A stretch of DNA of 64,000 nucleotides from Corynebacterium genitalium ATCC 33030 (GCF_000143825.1 NZ_CM000961.1:1261448-1325447); one strand, 5' to 3'; counted from the first letter of the stretch, positions 37,041-46,271 are shown. The notes: generated by a model from the letters alone, not told the origin. Numbers and translations: made by a program.

Positions 37041-39239
37041 TTAGATGTCCAAGTCGTCCTGGAAGTCGCCGGCCTCGATGCGGTCCACGATGGTGGAGAC
37101 GAAGCGGCCAGCGTCAGCACCGTCGACCAGCTGGTGGTCGTAGGTGAACGGCAGGAAGCACATCTGGCGGATCGCGATGGAGTCGATGCCGTCCTCGGTG
37201 ACAATGACCGGGCGCTTCTGGATCGCCGCGGTGCCCAGGATGCCGGCCTGTGGCGGGGTGAGGATCGGGGTATCCAGCAGTGCACCCTCGGAGCCGATGT
37301 TGGACACCGTGAAGGTGGCCCCCGACAGGTCATCCGGGCGCAGCTTCTTGTTGCGTGCGCGCTCGGCGACATCAGCCACGCCCTTGGCAATGTCAGCCAG
37401 GGTCATGTCCTGAACGTTCTTCAGCACCGGCACGAGCAGACCCTGCGGGGTGTCCACCGCGACGCCAATGTTGACGGTGTCGTGGTAGGTGATCTCCTTG
37501 GTCTCAGCGTTGTAGGACGCGTTGACGTTCGGGTGGGAAACCAGAGCCTCTGCGGCGGCCTTGATGAAGAAGTGCAGGTACGTGATGTTCACGCCGTGCT
37601 TATCGACGAACGCCGGCTTCGCAGCCTTACGCAGCTCTGCAACGCGCGTGACGTCGGCCTCCTGGACGTGGGTGAGCTGTGCAGTGATCTGCAGGGACTC
37701 GACCATCTTGGCGGCCGTGATTTCGCGGATGCGGTTGACCTTCTGGGTCGTGCCGATCAGCTCGGACTTCGCCGGGTCCACAGACTTCGTGGACCAGCGG
37801 GAGCGCGGGCCAGCGTCCTTCTGCTCAGCGGCAGCAGCCTGGGTCGACTCAGCGGAGTCGGCGGAGCCACCCTGCGCAGCAGCCAGGACATCCTGCTTGC
37901 GGATGCGGCCGCCGACACCAGTGCCCTCGATGGAGTTGAGGTCCACACCGTGCTTGTCAGCCAGCTTGCGCACCAGCGGGGTCACGTACGGCACCTTGCC
38001 GCCGTTGTCGACCTTCGCCGAGGTGTTGGTGGACTCAGCGGAGTCACCTGCAGGCTTCTCGTCCTTCTTCGGTGCCTCGGACTTCGGCTTCTCGTCCTTG
38101 GCTGCCTGCTTCTCTTCCTTGACCTCAGGCTCAGCGGGCTTCTCCTCCTTTGCAGGGGGCTCGGAAGCAGAGGTGCCAGAGTCGTCGGAACCGGAATCGT
38201 CAGCAGCCGCCTCAGCGTCACCGACGCGGGCAATGACCTCGCCGACCTCGACGGTGTCGTCCTCTTCTGCGAGGATTTCCAGCAGAGTGCCCTCCACCGG
38301 GGACGGGATTTCGGTGTCGACCTTGTCGGTGGAGACCTCGAGCAGCGGCTCGTCGACCTCGACCATGTCGCCGACGGACTTCAGCCACGTGGTGATGGTG
38401 CCTTCGGTGACAGACTCACCCAGTTCCGGCATCTCCACGTCGGTGGACTCACCAGAGCCCTTCTTGTTGGTGGAGGACTTGTTCTCGGAGTCCTTCTTCG
38501 GTGCGTCAGCCGGGTTGTCGCCTTCGCCTTGTGCCGAGTTGTCGTCGTCGACCTCTTCGTCAGCGTCAGCAACATCGTCCTCGCCGCGGTTGGTCTGCTC
38601 CGGCTCGTCGGAAGCACCCGCTGCGTCAGCGTCACCAACACGGGCGATGACTTCGCCGACCTCAACGGTGTCATCCTCTTCCGCGAGGATCTCGACCAGG
38701 GTGCCGGCCACCGGGGACGGGATCTCGGTGTCGACCTTGTCGGTGGAAACCTCGAGCAGCGGCTCGTCGACCTCAACCTCGTCGCCGACGGACTTCAGCC
38801 ACGTGGTGATGGTGCCCTCGGTGACAGACTCACCCAGCTCCGGCATTTCAACATCGGTGGCGCTTCCGGAGCCGCCGGACTTCTTCGGCGCGGACTCCTC
38901 CTGCGCCGGCTTCTCGTCGGTCTCTTCCTTCTCTGCCTCTGCAGAGTCGTCCGAGTCAGCCGCGTCAGAGCCGGAGCCGGAATCACCGGACGGCTCTTCG
39001 CCCTCGTCGCCGACGACAGCGATGACTTCGCCGACCTCGACAGTGTCGTCCTCCTCAGCCTTGATCTCCAGCAGCACGCCAGCGACCGGGGACGGGATCT
39101 CGGTGTCGACCTTGTCGGTGGAGACCTCGAGCAATGGCTCGTCGACCTCGACGGTGTCGCCGACCTCCTTGAGCCACGTCGTGATGGTGCCTTCGGTGAC
39201 CGATTCGCCCAGCTCGGGCATCTCTACAGAGTGAGCCAT
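37041..39239 (-). CDS. sucB: Dihydrolipoyl acyltransferase E2 with three lipoyl domains (AceF/SucB type)
   Basis: This 732-residue E2 has three lipoyl domains (about 1-80, 125-205, 258-338), each with VSTDKVDTEIPSP; the first lipoyl lysine is Lys43. Ala/Glu/Lys/Ser-rich linkers follow, then a peripheral-subunit-binding domain (PYVTPLVRKLADKHGV) and a catalytic domain ending in the HxxxDG motif YDHQLVDGADAGRF. It is annotated as SucB in many genomes. In C. glutamicum the equivalent acts as AceF, the pyruvate dehydrogenase E2 in a complex shared with OdhA. The ATG at 39239 follows AGGAGA. Confidence 0.93.
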   Translation of the reverse strand: MAHSVEMPELGESVTEGTITTWLKEVGDTVEVDEPLLEVSTDKVDTEIPSPVAGVLLEIKAEEDDTVEVGEVIAVVGDEGEEPSGDSGSGSDAADSDDSAEAEKEETDEKPAQEESAPKKSGGSGSATDVEMPELGESVTEGTITTWLKSVGDEVEVDEPLLEVSTDKVDTEIPSPVAGTLVEILAEEDDTVEVGEVIARVGDADAAGASDEPEQTNRGEDDVADADEEVDDDNSAQGEGDNPADAPKKDSENKSSTNKKGSGESTDVEMPELGESVTEGTITTWLKSVGDMVEVDEPLLEVSTDKVDTEIPSPVEGTLLEILAEEDDTVEVGEVIARVGDAEAAADDSGSDDSGTSASEPPAKEEKPAEPEVKEEKQAAKDEKPKSEAPKKDEKPAGDSAESTNTSAKVDNGGKVPYVTPLVRKLADKHGVDLNSIEGTGVGGRIRKQDVLAAAQGGSADSAESTQAAAAEQKDAGPRSRWSTKSVDPAKSELIGTTQKVNRIREITAAKMVESLQITAQLTHVQEADVTRVAELRKAAKPAFVDKHGVNITYLHFFIKAAAEALVSHPNVNASYNAETKEITYHDTVNIGVAVDTPQGLLVPVLKNVQDMTLADIAKGVADVAERARNKKLRPDDLSGATFTVSNIGSEGALLDTPILTPPQAGILGTAAIQKRPVIVTEDGIDSIAIRQMCFLPFTYDHQLVDGADAGRFVSTIVDRIEAGDFQDDLDI
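37597..37608 (-). repeat. CGTCGATAAGCR motif, copy 10
   Basis: In the E2 gene on its coding strand: GTC GAT AAG CAC (Val-Asp-Lys-His). Confidence 0.7.
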
Positions 39240-39362
39240 GGTTGTGTGTGTCTCCTATAAAAGTTTGCAGACGTTGAATCTCTTCCCAGAGTACTCGCTT
39301 CCCAGGCATCGCGTCCGCAAGTGTGATGTCCGCCAAATACGGGGGGTGCGACAGGGGAGGCC

Positions 39363-39368
39363 TACAAT
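39363..39368 (+). promoter_or_regulatory. -10 box, leaderless gene at 39376
   Basis: TACAAT, a near-perfect box, lies exactly 7 bases before the GTG at 39376. Confidence 0.55.
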
Positions 39369-39375
39369 ATTGACC

Positions 39376-39771
39376 GTGTTCAATCTGTTCGGCTCACGCA
39401 AGAAGAATTCCCCGTTCAAGCCGCCGCGCGGCCCGGGGGAGACTGTGCGGCCGGAAGATGCCCAGTATCTCAAGCAGTGGGCGGAGCGGCATGGGTTCGT
39501 CGAGGGCTTCGTCGAGCCGGAAACGATGGTCAACGAAATGTCAGTCGTGCTCGTTGCGGACAATGGCGAGTACACGCGCCGCAACATTGGGGGACCCACG
39601 GGCATTGACGCGGTGAGCAAGATGCTGGGCATTTCGCTTTACGACGTTGAAGAGACCGGATACCCAGACCGCATGCGGAAACGGATGGAGCAGGAACGGA
39701 TCCTGCGTAAGCGCGCCGAACAAAAAGAACGCCGCGCCAAGTTCGAGCGCGGCGAAGACCCTAACGTCTAG
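39376..39771 (+). CDS. Conserved hypothetical protein, 131 residues
   Basis: I do not recognise a named family. The protein is soluble and charged. Residues 25-110 form a compact domain (YLKQWAERHGFVEGFVEP, VVLVADNGEYTRRNIG). The last 25 residues are a highly basic/acidic helix (RMRKRMEQERILRKRAEQK). There is no signal peptide. The GTG at 39376 is preferred over upstream in-frame codons because it matches the leaderless box and avoids overlap with the E2 promoter region. It converges on pepA with 19 bases between the ends. Confidence 0.7.
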   Translation: MFNLFGSRKKNSPFKPPRGPGETVRPEDAQYLKQWAERHGFVEGFVEPETMVNEMSVVLVADNGEYTRRNIGGPTGIDAVSKMLGISLYDVEETGYPDRMRKRMEQERILRKRAEQKERRAKFERGEDPNV

Positions 39772-39790
39772 GCGACGGAGCCCTTAAACG

Positions 39791-41350
39791 TTAGGAGCAG
39801 ATCGAACGAATCGTCTCCACGATGGTGCGCACCGGCACACCGGTCGCCCGGGCGGGAATGAATCCGTAGGGGCCGCCGGTGTTCCAAGCGGGGGAGGCGA
39901 CGTCGATATGCGCCCAGGGGATCTCCTCGCCGTCGGCGGTCTCGCCCACGAACTTGGATAGGTAGGTGGCGGCGAATTCCATGCCGCCGAAGCGGTCCGA
40001 GTTGGCGTTTTTGATGTCGGCCACCTTGGAGGCGATTTCCTCGTCGTGTTCTTCCAGCATCGGCATGGCCCAGCCGGGTTCATCGATCTCGCGTGCCGTT
40101 TCGGCGATCTGGTCGCGCAGTTCGTCTGAACCCATGATGCCGAAGGTGCGCTTGCCCAGCGCCACCATCTGCGCGCCGGTCAAGGTGGATGTTTCGATGA
40201 GGTAGTCGGGGTGGTCCTCGCTGGCGCGGGCAATTGCGTCGGCAAGCACGAGGCGGCCCTCGGCGTCAGTGTTGATCACCTCGGATGTCATGCCGCCGTA
40301 GTGGGTGATCACGTCGCCAGGGCGTTGCGCCGTACCGGATGGCATGTTTTCTGCCAGGGGAAGCCATGCGTCGACACGCGCAGGTAGCTCGAGCGCAGCG
40401 ATCGCGGAGGTAGCCGCGAGCACAGCTGCGGAACCTCCCATGTCCATCACCATCTGCTCCATCCCGGCGGCAGGTTTGATGGAGATGCCGCCGGTGTCGA
40501 AGGTGATGCCTTTACCGACGAGCGCCACGGAGGTGCCCGCGTTCTCTGACGCCCAGGAGAGGTGGACGAGACGCGGCGGACGCTCAGAACCCTGACCAAC
40601 GGCGGTGATACCGCCGAAACCCTGCTCGCGGAGCTGATCGTGGTCGAGTACCTCCACGGTGAGACCGCACCGACCGGCGACCGCAGTAGCGATGTCGGCG
40701 TAGTTGGCGGGGTAGAGCAGGTTCGACGGCGTGTTCACCAGGTCACGGGCGAGGGCGACCGCGTTGGCAACGGTGACGGCGGCATCGAACTGGTCGCGGT
40801 CGGCCTCATCGCCGATGACAGTGACCAAGGGGCGCCGCGCCGGGGTGTCGCTGTACCCCTCGACCTCGGCAGTTTTCTCTCCTTCGGCGGTGTCCGGGGT
40901 GGCCTTGTCCGCACTCTTGAGGCCGTTGTAGGCGTAGCCGCCGAGAAGCAGTCCCTCCACAGTCGCGCGGATACCGTAGCTGCCCAGAACGACTGCGTTC
41001 GTGGAGTCCTTCAGCGCCCGCGCAGCCGCACCCATCGCGCGGCGCAGAGCGGTCTCGTCCAAACCGTCCTCACCAACACCGACGGCAACGTAGAGCACAC
41101 CGTCGCTGACGAGCTTCGTGATTTCCCCCAACTTGCCCGTCGCCCCGAGGGACTCGAGCTGACGGTAAACCTCAGCACTGGTCAGAGGTGACGTAGGCAT
41201 AACCAGCTCCCCATCCTCCTGCAGGACGGGGATGATCCTCGTGTTCGCTGACTCGGCTCTAGCAATGTCGGCGGCGAACTCCAGCTGCGGCATGGTGCCG
41301 TGCGCTGGTAGTAGATCGGAGAAGTGGGGGAGTTTCGCATGAGTGGACAT
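39791..41350 (-). CDS. pepA: Leucyl aminopeptidase (M17)
   Basis: This 519-residue cytosolic aminopeptidase has the M17 signature NTDAEGRLVLADAI and the metal/lysine block VALVGKGITFDTGGISIKP. It removes N-terminal residues from peptides with two bound metal ions. The ATG at 41350 is the start by homology and by TAGGAT exactly 7 bases upstream. An open frame runs much further upstream antisense to ilvE but has no support. It is divergent from ilvE with 99 bases between the starts. Confidence 0.94.
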   Translation of the reverse strand: MSTHAKLPHFSDLLPAHGTMPQLEFAADIARAESANTRIIPVLQEDGELVMPTSPLTSAEVYRQLESLGATGKLGEITKLVSDGVLYVAVGVGEDGLDETALRRAMGAAARALKDSTNAVVLGSYGIRATVEGLLLGGYAYNGLKSADKATPDTAEGEKTAEVEGYSDTPARRPLVTVIGDEADRDQFDAAVTVANAVALARDLVNTPSNLLYPANYADIATAVAGRCGLTVEVLDHDQLREQGFGGITAVGQGSERPPRLVHLSWASENAGTSVALVGKGITFDTGGISIKPAAGMEQMVMDMGGSAAVLAATSAIAALELPARVDAWLPLAENMPSGTAQRPGDVITHYGGMTSEVINTDAEGRLVLADAIARASEDHPDYLIETSTLTGAQMVALGKRTFGIMGSDELRDQIAETAREIDEPGWAMPMLEEHDEEIASKVADIKNANSDRFGGMEFAATYLSKFVGETADGEEIPWAHIDVASPAWNTGGPYGFIPARATGVPVRTIVETIRSICS

Positions 41351-41357
41351 GCCAGCG

Positions 41358-41363
41358 ATCCTA
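41358..41363 (-). promoter_or_regulatory. -10 box, leaderless pepA
   Basis: TAGGAT on the minus strand lies 7 bases before the ATG at 41350. Confidence 0.5.
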
Positions 41364-41436
41364 CTGGCCTCGTTGACTACGGATAACCCCCGGTCTGGAC
41401 TATGGCAGCGCGGTCGGGGGCGGTCGGGGGCGGGAG

Positions 41437-41442
41437 TATGAT
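41437..41442 (+). promoter_or_regulatory. -10 box, leaderless ilvE
   Basis: TATGAT lies 7 bases before the ATG at 41450. A tandem GGTCGGGGGC repeat (about 41412-41431) is in the -35 area. Confidence 0.55.
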
Positions 41443-41449
41443 TCCGGGT

Positions 41450-42571
41450 ATGACGAACCACAACCTCCCTGAATTCACCGTTACAAAGAACGAGAATCCG
41501 AAGAGTGCGCAGGAGCGCGCGGAGATTCTGGAAAACCCAATGTTCGGTAAGAAATTCACCGACCACATGGTTTCCATCGATTGGACTAAGGATCAGGGGT
41601 GGCACAACGCGCAGGTGCGCCCGTACGAGAATGTCTCCTTCGATCCGGCATCGATGGTTTTCCACTACGGTCAGGCCATCTTTGAGGGGTTGAAGGCCTA
41701 CCGTCACGCCGACGGCACCATCGTCACTTTCCGGCCGGAACAGAACGCGCGCCGTATGCAGAACTCGGCGGAACGTCTGGCTATGCCGGAGATTCCGGAG
41801 GAGCTGTTCATTGAGTCGCTGCGCCAGCTGGTTGATATTGACCACGAGTGGGTCCCGGAGGCCGGGGGTGAGGCGGCGCTGTACCTGCGCCCATTCATGA
41901 TCTCCACGCAGGTCGGGTTAGGCGTGCACCCGGCTGACTCCTACACTTTCTTCGTCATCGCGTCCCCGGCTGGCTCCTATTTCTCCGGTGGCGTGAACCC
42001 GGTCAAGGTCTGGATTAGCGACGATTATGTCCGCGCCGCGCCAGGCGGTACCGGCGCAGCCAAGTTCGCGGGCAACTACGCCGCGTCTCTGCTGGCCCAG
42101 GCGCAAGCCGAAGAGAAGGGCTGCGACCAGGTGGTGTGGCTTGACGCTATCGAGCGGACCTACATCGAAGAGATGGGCGGCATGAACCTCATGTTCGTTT
42201 ATGGCTCCGGTGACAGCGCCAGGGTGGTCACCCCGGAACTGTCTGGTTCGCTGCTTCCTGGCATTACGCGCGACTCACTGTTGCAGGTCGCACGCGACCT
42301 TGGCTTTACGACGGAGGAAGTGCGCATCACAGTCGACGACTGGCGCAACGGTGCCGAATCGGGGGAAATCACCGAAACCATGGCATGCGGCACCGCGGCT
42401 GTGATCACCCCGGTCGGCCACGTCGTGGGCAATGACGTTGACTTCACCGTCAACGGCAATGAAGCCGGTGATGTCACGATGGCAATGCGCGATCGTCTCA
42501 CCGCGATCCAGCGCGGAGAGCATGAGGACACCCACGGCTGGCTGCACACCCTGGTGCAGGGCGGGAACTAA
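41450..42571 (+). CDS. ilvE: Branched-chain amino acid aminotransferase
   Basis: This 373-residue class IV PLP aminotransferase carries out the last step of leucine, isoleucine and valine synthesis. [20 protein letters not shown] and [16 protein letters not shown] match the corynebacterial IlvE N-terminus. The PLP lysine is in [16 protein letters not shown], and the downstream [12 protein letters not shown] glutamate contacts PLP. The ATG at 41450 fits the homologues and the leaderless box; an in-frame ATG four codons upstream overlaps the -10. It converges on cobT, overlapping its stop by 4 bases. Confidence 0.95.
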   Translation: MTNHNLPEFTVTKNENPKSAQERAEILENPMFGKKFTDHMVSIDWTKDQGWHNAQVRPYENVSFDPASMVFHYGQAIFEGLKAYRHADGTIVTFRPEQNARRMQNSAERLAMPEIPEELFIESLRQLVDIDHEWVPEAGGEAALYLRPFMISTQVGLGVHPADSYTFFVIASPAGSYFSGGVNPVKVWISDDYVRAAPGGTGAAKFAGNYAASLLAQAQAEEKGCDQVVWLDAIERTYIEEMGGMNLMFVYGSGDSARVVTPELSGSLLPGITRDSLLQVARDLGFTTEEVRITVDDWRNGAESGEITETMACGTAAVITPVGHVVGNDVDFTVNGNEAGDVTMAMRDRLTAIQRGEHEDTHGWLHTLVQGGN

Positions 42572-43605
42572 AGCACCGGGTCGCCGCTGGCGGCTTGGTT
42601 GTCAGCCTGCTGGCTGGCCTGGGCGCGCATCTCGTCGCGCACCAAGTCCACGGCAGCTTTGACCAAGGGAAGGGTGGCGGCTCCGCCAGTTGCTTGTCCC
42701 GTGGACATGTCCAGGGCAGCCACCGGCGTGAGATCAAGTGCTTGGAGGCAGACCATGTGGCACGGTTCCGGACTCAACTGGCCGGCGAGGAGCCATTCTT
42801 TCGTCCCCGGAGCGAGGCGCTCGGCGGTGTAGGCCGCAACGGCGGTGTATGCGCCGTCGATAAGCACTGGCGTACGCCGCACCGCGCATTGCGCAATGAA
42901 CGCAGTGAGCGCAACGAAGTCCGGGGCCGAGATTCTCCGCAGCACTTCGAGGACATCCTCGCGCTGGTCGCGGACGCGGAACATGGCATCGCGCACCGCG
43001 GCGACTTTAGTCTTCCACACTTCGTCATTAATCCCGCTGCCGCGCCCAACGGCGACAGCCGGTTCCGTGAAGGTGAACGTGCCCATGACGGCAGCAGCGA
43101 CGGTGGTGTTCCCCACGCCGAGGTCACCGAGCACGATCAGATCGCTGCCCGAATCGATCTCGTGATCCGCAGCGGACTTGCCCAATTGTGCGGCGCGCTC
43201 GAACTCGTCCGGGCTCATGGCGTCGTCGACATCGATGGGGCCGGACGGGGCGTCCACGTTGACGTCGATAAGGCGCACGGATGCCCCAGCATTCCGAGCG
43301 AGCGCACACACTGGTGCCGCACCGGATTGAATTTCCTGCGCTTGCACCGCCGACGCATCGGGAGTGAACGCAGAGACGCCGCGCTGCGCAATGCCGTGGC
43401 TAGCGGCGAACACGACCACTCGCACCGTGCCCAGGGGCCTCGGTGGAGCCTCGCCTTGCCGTCCAGCCACCCACGCACCGATGCCTGCCAAGCGGCCAAA
43501 AGACAGCCCGCGCGGATTCTGTGTCAACGCTGACTGGACTGCAGCCTCCGCAGACGCGTCAGGGGCGGGGACCGGATCGAACGCGAGCGAAAGAGGAGTA
43601 GACAC
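42568..43605 (-). CDS. cobT: CobT-like nicotinate-nucleotide-dimethylbenzimidazole phosphoribosyltransferase
   Basis: This 345-residue protein has the CobT fold, including [30 protein letters not shown] and the C-terminal [11 protein letters not shown] block. The segment that normally reads GEGTGA, with the catalytic glutamate, is GQATGG here (Gln304), and SAEPGH is changed to SPEPCH. The reaction, making alpha-ribazole phosphate, may therefore be altered or lost. It starts with GTG after GAAGGGG, 14 bases downstream of the DUF3043 gene, as in mycobacteria (Rv2206-Rv2207). No cobS or cobU is adjacent. Confidence 0.85.
   Translation of the reverse strand: MSTPLSLAFDPVPAPDASAEAAVQSALTQNPRGLSFGRLAGIGAWVAGRQGEAPPRPLGTVRVVVFAASHGIAQRGVSAFTPDASAVQAQEIQSGAAPVCALARNAGASVRLIDVNVDAPSGPIDVDDAMSPDEFERAAQLGKSAADHEIDSGSDLIVLGDLGVGNTTVAAAVMGTFTFTEPAVAVGRGSGINDEVWKTKVAAVRDAMFRVRDQREDVLEVLRRISAPDFVALTAFIAQCAVRRTPVLIDGAYTAVAAYTAERLAPGTKEWLLAGQLSPEPCHMVCLQALDLTPVAALDMSTGQATGGAATLPLVKAAVDLVRDEMRAQASQQADNQAASGDPVL
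42855..42866 (+). repeat. CGTCGATAAGCR motif, copy 11
   Basis: In cobT, opposite strand. The gene codons are CTT ATC GAC GGC (Leu-Ile-Asp-Gly). Confidence 0.7.
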
Positions 43606-43619
43606 GGCGCGGGCCCCTT

Positions 43620-44369
43620 CTACACCTTGGAACCGAGAGCGACCTGCGGCTTGGGCGTGCGCCAGTTGCGTGGCTGTGACGCGCGGGAGAAGGCGTACAT
43701 GCCCAGGCCAAAGCCGGTGTCGTTCTCCTCAGGGAACTTTTCCTTGACGGCCTTGTTGGCCTTGCGGCCGATGATGAACGCCTCCGCCAGCACCGTCGCG
43801 ATGAAAATCATCGACAACGTCGACAGCACCGCAGCCATCTGCGGCACGAACTGGCCGATGAGCATAATCAGCAACATCACGAACGCCGCCGGCATGATGT
43901 AGTTGGAGATGAAACGGCGCGAATCCACCCAATCGCGGACGTACTTGCGCACCTTTCCCTTGTCGCGGTCCATGAGGTACGCCTCTTCACCGGCGTCCAT
44001 CTTGGCTTGCAATTCCTTGTTCTGTGCGCGGCGCTGCGCGCGCTCCTGCTTCTTGTAGTCCTTCCACTCTTCCTTGGACATGGACTTCTTCAGCTCTTTG
44101 CGCTTCTGCGCAGCCTGCGGAGTGGACATCGCGTTCGGGTCGCGGATCACACCGCGCTTGACCTCCTGGTCGTGGCGCTTCGGCGTGGGGCGCCCCTTCG
44201 GCGGAGTGTAGCCCTTGGGCAGTTTCTTCTCTGGGGCATTTTTAGCGCCGTCCGTGCTTGCCGTGCTGGTCGTGCTGGTCACCTCGGACTTGTGTTCAGC
44301 AAGATCGACTTTGGTGGAGCCGCCGGCCGCGGCATCGGTCGCGTCAGTTTTCTGCCAGGGAAGTTTCAC
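43620..44369 (-). CDS. DUF3043 membrane protein
   Basis: This 249-residue protein has a long polar N-terminus rich in Lys, Arg and Glu (about 45-140, with RGVIRDPNAMSTPQAAQKRK), then two membrane helices (about 160-205, YIMPAAFVMLLIMLIGQFV and VLSTLSMIFIATVLAEAF) and a short tail. This matches the DUF3043 family found beside cobT and the Fe-S carrier gene in Corynebacteriales (Rv2206). The function is unknown. GTG 44369 (VKLPWQKTD) is chosen; TAGCCT lies 7 bases upstream. It is followed by cobT. Confidence 0.85.
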   Translation of the reverse strand: MKLPWQKTDATDAAAGGSTKVDLAEHKSEVTSTTSTASTDGAKNAPEKKLPKGYTPPKGRPTPKRHDQEVKRGVIRDPNAMSTPQAAQKRKELKKSMSKEEWKDYKKQERAQRRAQNKELQAKMDAGEEAYLMDRDKGKVRKYVRDWVDSRRFISNYIMPAAFVMLLIMLIGQFVPQMAAVLSTLSMIFIATVLAEAFIIGRKANKAVKEKFPEENDTGFGLGMYAFSRASQPRNWRTPKPQVALGSKV

Positions 44370-44376
44370 GCTCTCT

Positions 44377-44382
44377 AGGCTA
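44377..44382 (-). promoter_or_regulatory. -10 box, leaderless DUF3043 gene
   Basis: TAGCCT on the minus strand lies 7 bases before the GTG at 44369. Confidence 0.45.
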
Positions 44383-44614
44383 CAAGGCCGGTTTCTGTTA
44401 CAGCCACACAGGGTCGACGGGTTCGTGCAGCTTGACGGCCGTGGCAGTGCGCCGGTTTCTGCTCCTGGAATGCAGTTCGCATCGTGGGTGTTGGACACGG
44501 TAGAAGTCCGCTCCTTCGCTCCAAGTTAGGGTGCACTAGCATCCGTTCCGGCTCGGGGAGTAGGCTCGGACCCCGAAACTGCAACACGGCCTCAATTGGC
44601 CAAGGAGATGTTTT

Positions 44615-44959
44615 ATGACTGCACCGACTTCCACTACCGGCGTCAAGCTGACCGACGCAGCTGCAGCTAAGGCAAAGGCGCTGCTGGATCAGGAAGGCCG
44701 CAACGACCTGTCTCTGCGCATCGCTGTGCAGCCGGGTGGCTGCGCTGGTCTGCGCTACCAGCTCTACTTCGACGACCGCGACCTCGACGGCGACAAGGCC
44801 GATGTCGTCGGCGGTGTGCGCCTCGTCGTGGACAAGATGTCTGTTCCGTACCTCATGGGCGCAGAGATCGACTTCGCAGACACGATTGAGCAGCAGGGCT
44901 TCACCATTGATAACCCGAACGCCGGTGGCTCCTGCGCCTGCGGCGACTCTTTCAACTAA
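44615..44959 (+). CDS. erpA: A-type iron-sulfur carrier (HesB/ErpA family)
   Basis: This 114-residue protein has the three conserved cysteines of A-type Fe-S carriers: one in VQPGGCAGLRY and two in GGSCACGDSF at the C-terminus. It would deliver Fe-S clusters to apo-enzymes such as LipA, the Rieske protein or others. Single copies of this family occur at this place in Corynebacteriales (Rv2204c). The ATG has an AAGGAG site. A strong terminator follows the stop. Confidence 0.92.
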   Translation: MTAPTSTTGVKLTDAAAAKAKALLDQEGRNDLSLRIAVQPGGCAGLRYQLYFDDRDLDGDKADVVGGVRLVVDKMSVPYLMGAEIDFADTIEQQGFTIDNPNAGGSCACGDSFN

Positions 44960-44987
44960 GACGAACGCTCCGCTGAGAGCGAGGATT

Positions 44988-45020
44988 GAATTAAGCGCCC
45001 CTCGGGGCGCTTAATTCTTT
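44988..45020 (+). terminator. Terminator after the Fe-S carrier gene
   Basis: GAATTAAGCGCCCC (44988-45001) pairs perfectly with GGGGCGCTTAATTC (45004-45017), followed by TTT. The stem is nearly symmetrical and may also stop the convergent S41 peptidase transcript. Confidence 0.85.
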
Positions 45021-45056
45021 AGGTTGAGTACCGGTGCCAGCCGGTGCCCTAGCATC

Positions 45057-45092
45057 TATTCGCAGCCGTGCTCCTATTCGCAGCCGTGCTCC
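45057..45092. repeat. 18-bp exact tandem duplication across a stop codon
   Basis: TATTCGCAGCCGTGCTCC occurs twice back to back. On the minus strand it duplicates the last five codons and the TAG of the S41 peptidase gene, so a second copy of the tail lies just beyond the stop. Confidence 0.85.
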
Positions 45093-46135
45093 TCGCGAAG
45101 CCATGTCTTGGCCGCTGCCAAAGCAGCGTCGCTCGAATCAGTCTTTGTGTCGGGTTCGATTGGATCCTCCGCGTAGGTTTGGCCGGTACGGTCGCGGTTC
45201 CTGGCTGTGGTGAGCATCAGCTCGCTGCCGTCGGGGAATTCATAGACATTATTCGCCGAGGCGAACCCAGCGGTCGGCGTGCCGAAGCTGCGGGAATTGT
45301 CCAGACCGCGGAAGGACAGCATGGTCGCCTCACCGGAAGACGCGGTCGCGTCACTGACGAGCACAGCCGTCGGCGCATCCCATTTGCCACCGGTGGTTGA
45401 GAGGGGAGTGCCGCCGCCGCTGACTGAATTCCCCTCGACCTTCACCGGCATCGCATTGCCGGAAGCGACGAACTCGATCGCAGTGCCGTCGGGGATGATG
45501 GGAGAGAGACCCGCCAGCATAGGGCCCATGTCGCCGCCGTCGTTGGTCTGTAGATCCACGATTGCGCCGCATGCGCCGTTATCGCGGGCCTGCGTCAGGC
45601 CGTTCGACAGCTCGTCAGCGTAGCTCTGCACGTCGTCGTCGCGGTGGATACCGGGAACCGTGGCGATGGCGACGGCACTCTCCACGTTGACGGTGGGTTC
45701 GGATGCGCCGTCTTCGGCGTTTTCGTCATCAACGCGCTGCTGCTTTTCATCGGGGGAGATCAGGCGCGAGTGCTTACCGCCCGCGGCGCGAACCGCGTTG
45801 TTGAGATCTTCGCGCACTTCGTCGACAGAATCCGCCTTCTTGGCCACATCTTTGGCGTGCTCGCTCGCGGCCGAGAATTCCTCCGAGTCGCTGTAGATAC
45901 CTTGCTCGGCCAGCTGAAGTACCGTCGAGGTGTAGCGTTTCGGTGAGTCCGTGCCCACAAAACGTGCCGTCCCCGTAGTCATCGCGGTGACGGCCGGGCC
46001 GTAAAAGTACACGGCTACTGCAGCGACTATCACCACGGCGAGGGCTAGCGCCCCGATCACGGTCCAGACTTTCCTTCGGTTTGTCTTGGTCTCGGACTTT
46101 CGCTGTAACTGCTGGTTGCTCTGCGCGTTGGTCAT
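45074..46135 (-). CDS. Membrane-anchored S41-family peptidase, NSR-like
   Basis: This 353-residue protein has a short polar N-terminus, one membrane helix (about 23-46) and an extracytoplasmic S41 domain. The catalytic serine is in VSDATASSGEAT (Ser266 or Ser267), and the likely catalytic histidine is His122 in AGGKHSRL. The segment SFGTPTAGFASANN is characteristic of the nisin-resistance-protein branch of S41. These enzymes lack the PDZ domain of tail-specific proteases, and none is seen here. The substrate is unknown. The ATG at 46135 is preceded by GCACT. Confidence 0.8.
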   Translation of the reverse strand: MTNAQSNQQLQRKSETKTNRRKVWTVIGALALAVVIVAAVAVYFYGPAVTAMTTGTARFVGTDSPKRYTSTVLQLAEQGIYSDSEEFSAASEHAKDVAKKADSVDEVREDLNNAVRAAGGKHSRLISPDEKQQRVDDENAEDGASEPTVNVESAVAIATVPGIHRDDDVQSYADELSNGLTQARDNGACGAIVDLQTNDGGDMGPMLAGLSPIIPDGTAIEFVASGNAMPVKVEGNSVSGGGTPLSTTGGKWDAPTAVLVSDATASSGEATMLSFRGLDNSRSFGTPTAGFASANNVYEFPDGSELMLTTARNRDRTGQTYAEDPIEPDTKTDSSDAALAAAKTWLREEHGCE

Positions 46136-46271
46136 AGTGCGAATTGAACCGACAGAAGCACGAAAATTCAGTAACCCTGCTTATCCAATCGGGGTAGAGC
46201 CAGCACTACCCCGTCCACCGGCGTGTGTGGTGCCGACGAGCGGGGTAGTGGGGCAGGGAGAGTGGTGAGCC

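Noticed and set aside
36159..39260. Open frame of 1033 codons on the plus strand
   Set aside because: It runs antisense through the dihydroxyacetone kinase and E2 genes, which have clear catalytic motifs. Its translation is repetitive and matches nothing recognisable. Long antisense frames are common at this GC content.
39791..41845. 684-codon version of pepA
   Set aside because: The extra 165 codons overlap the ilvE promoter and coding region in antisense. M17 homologues and the leaderless box place the start at 41350.
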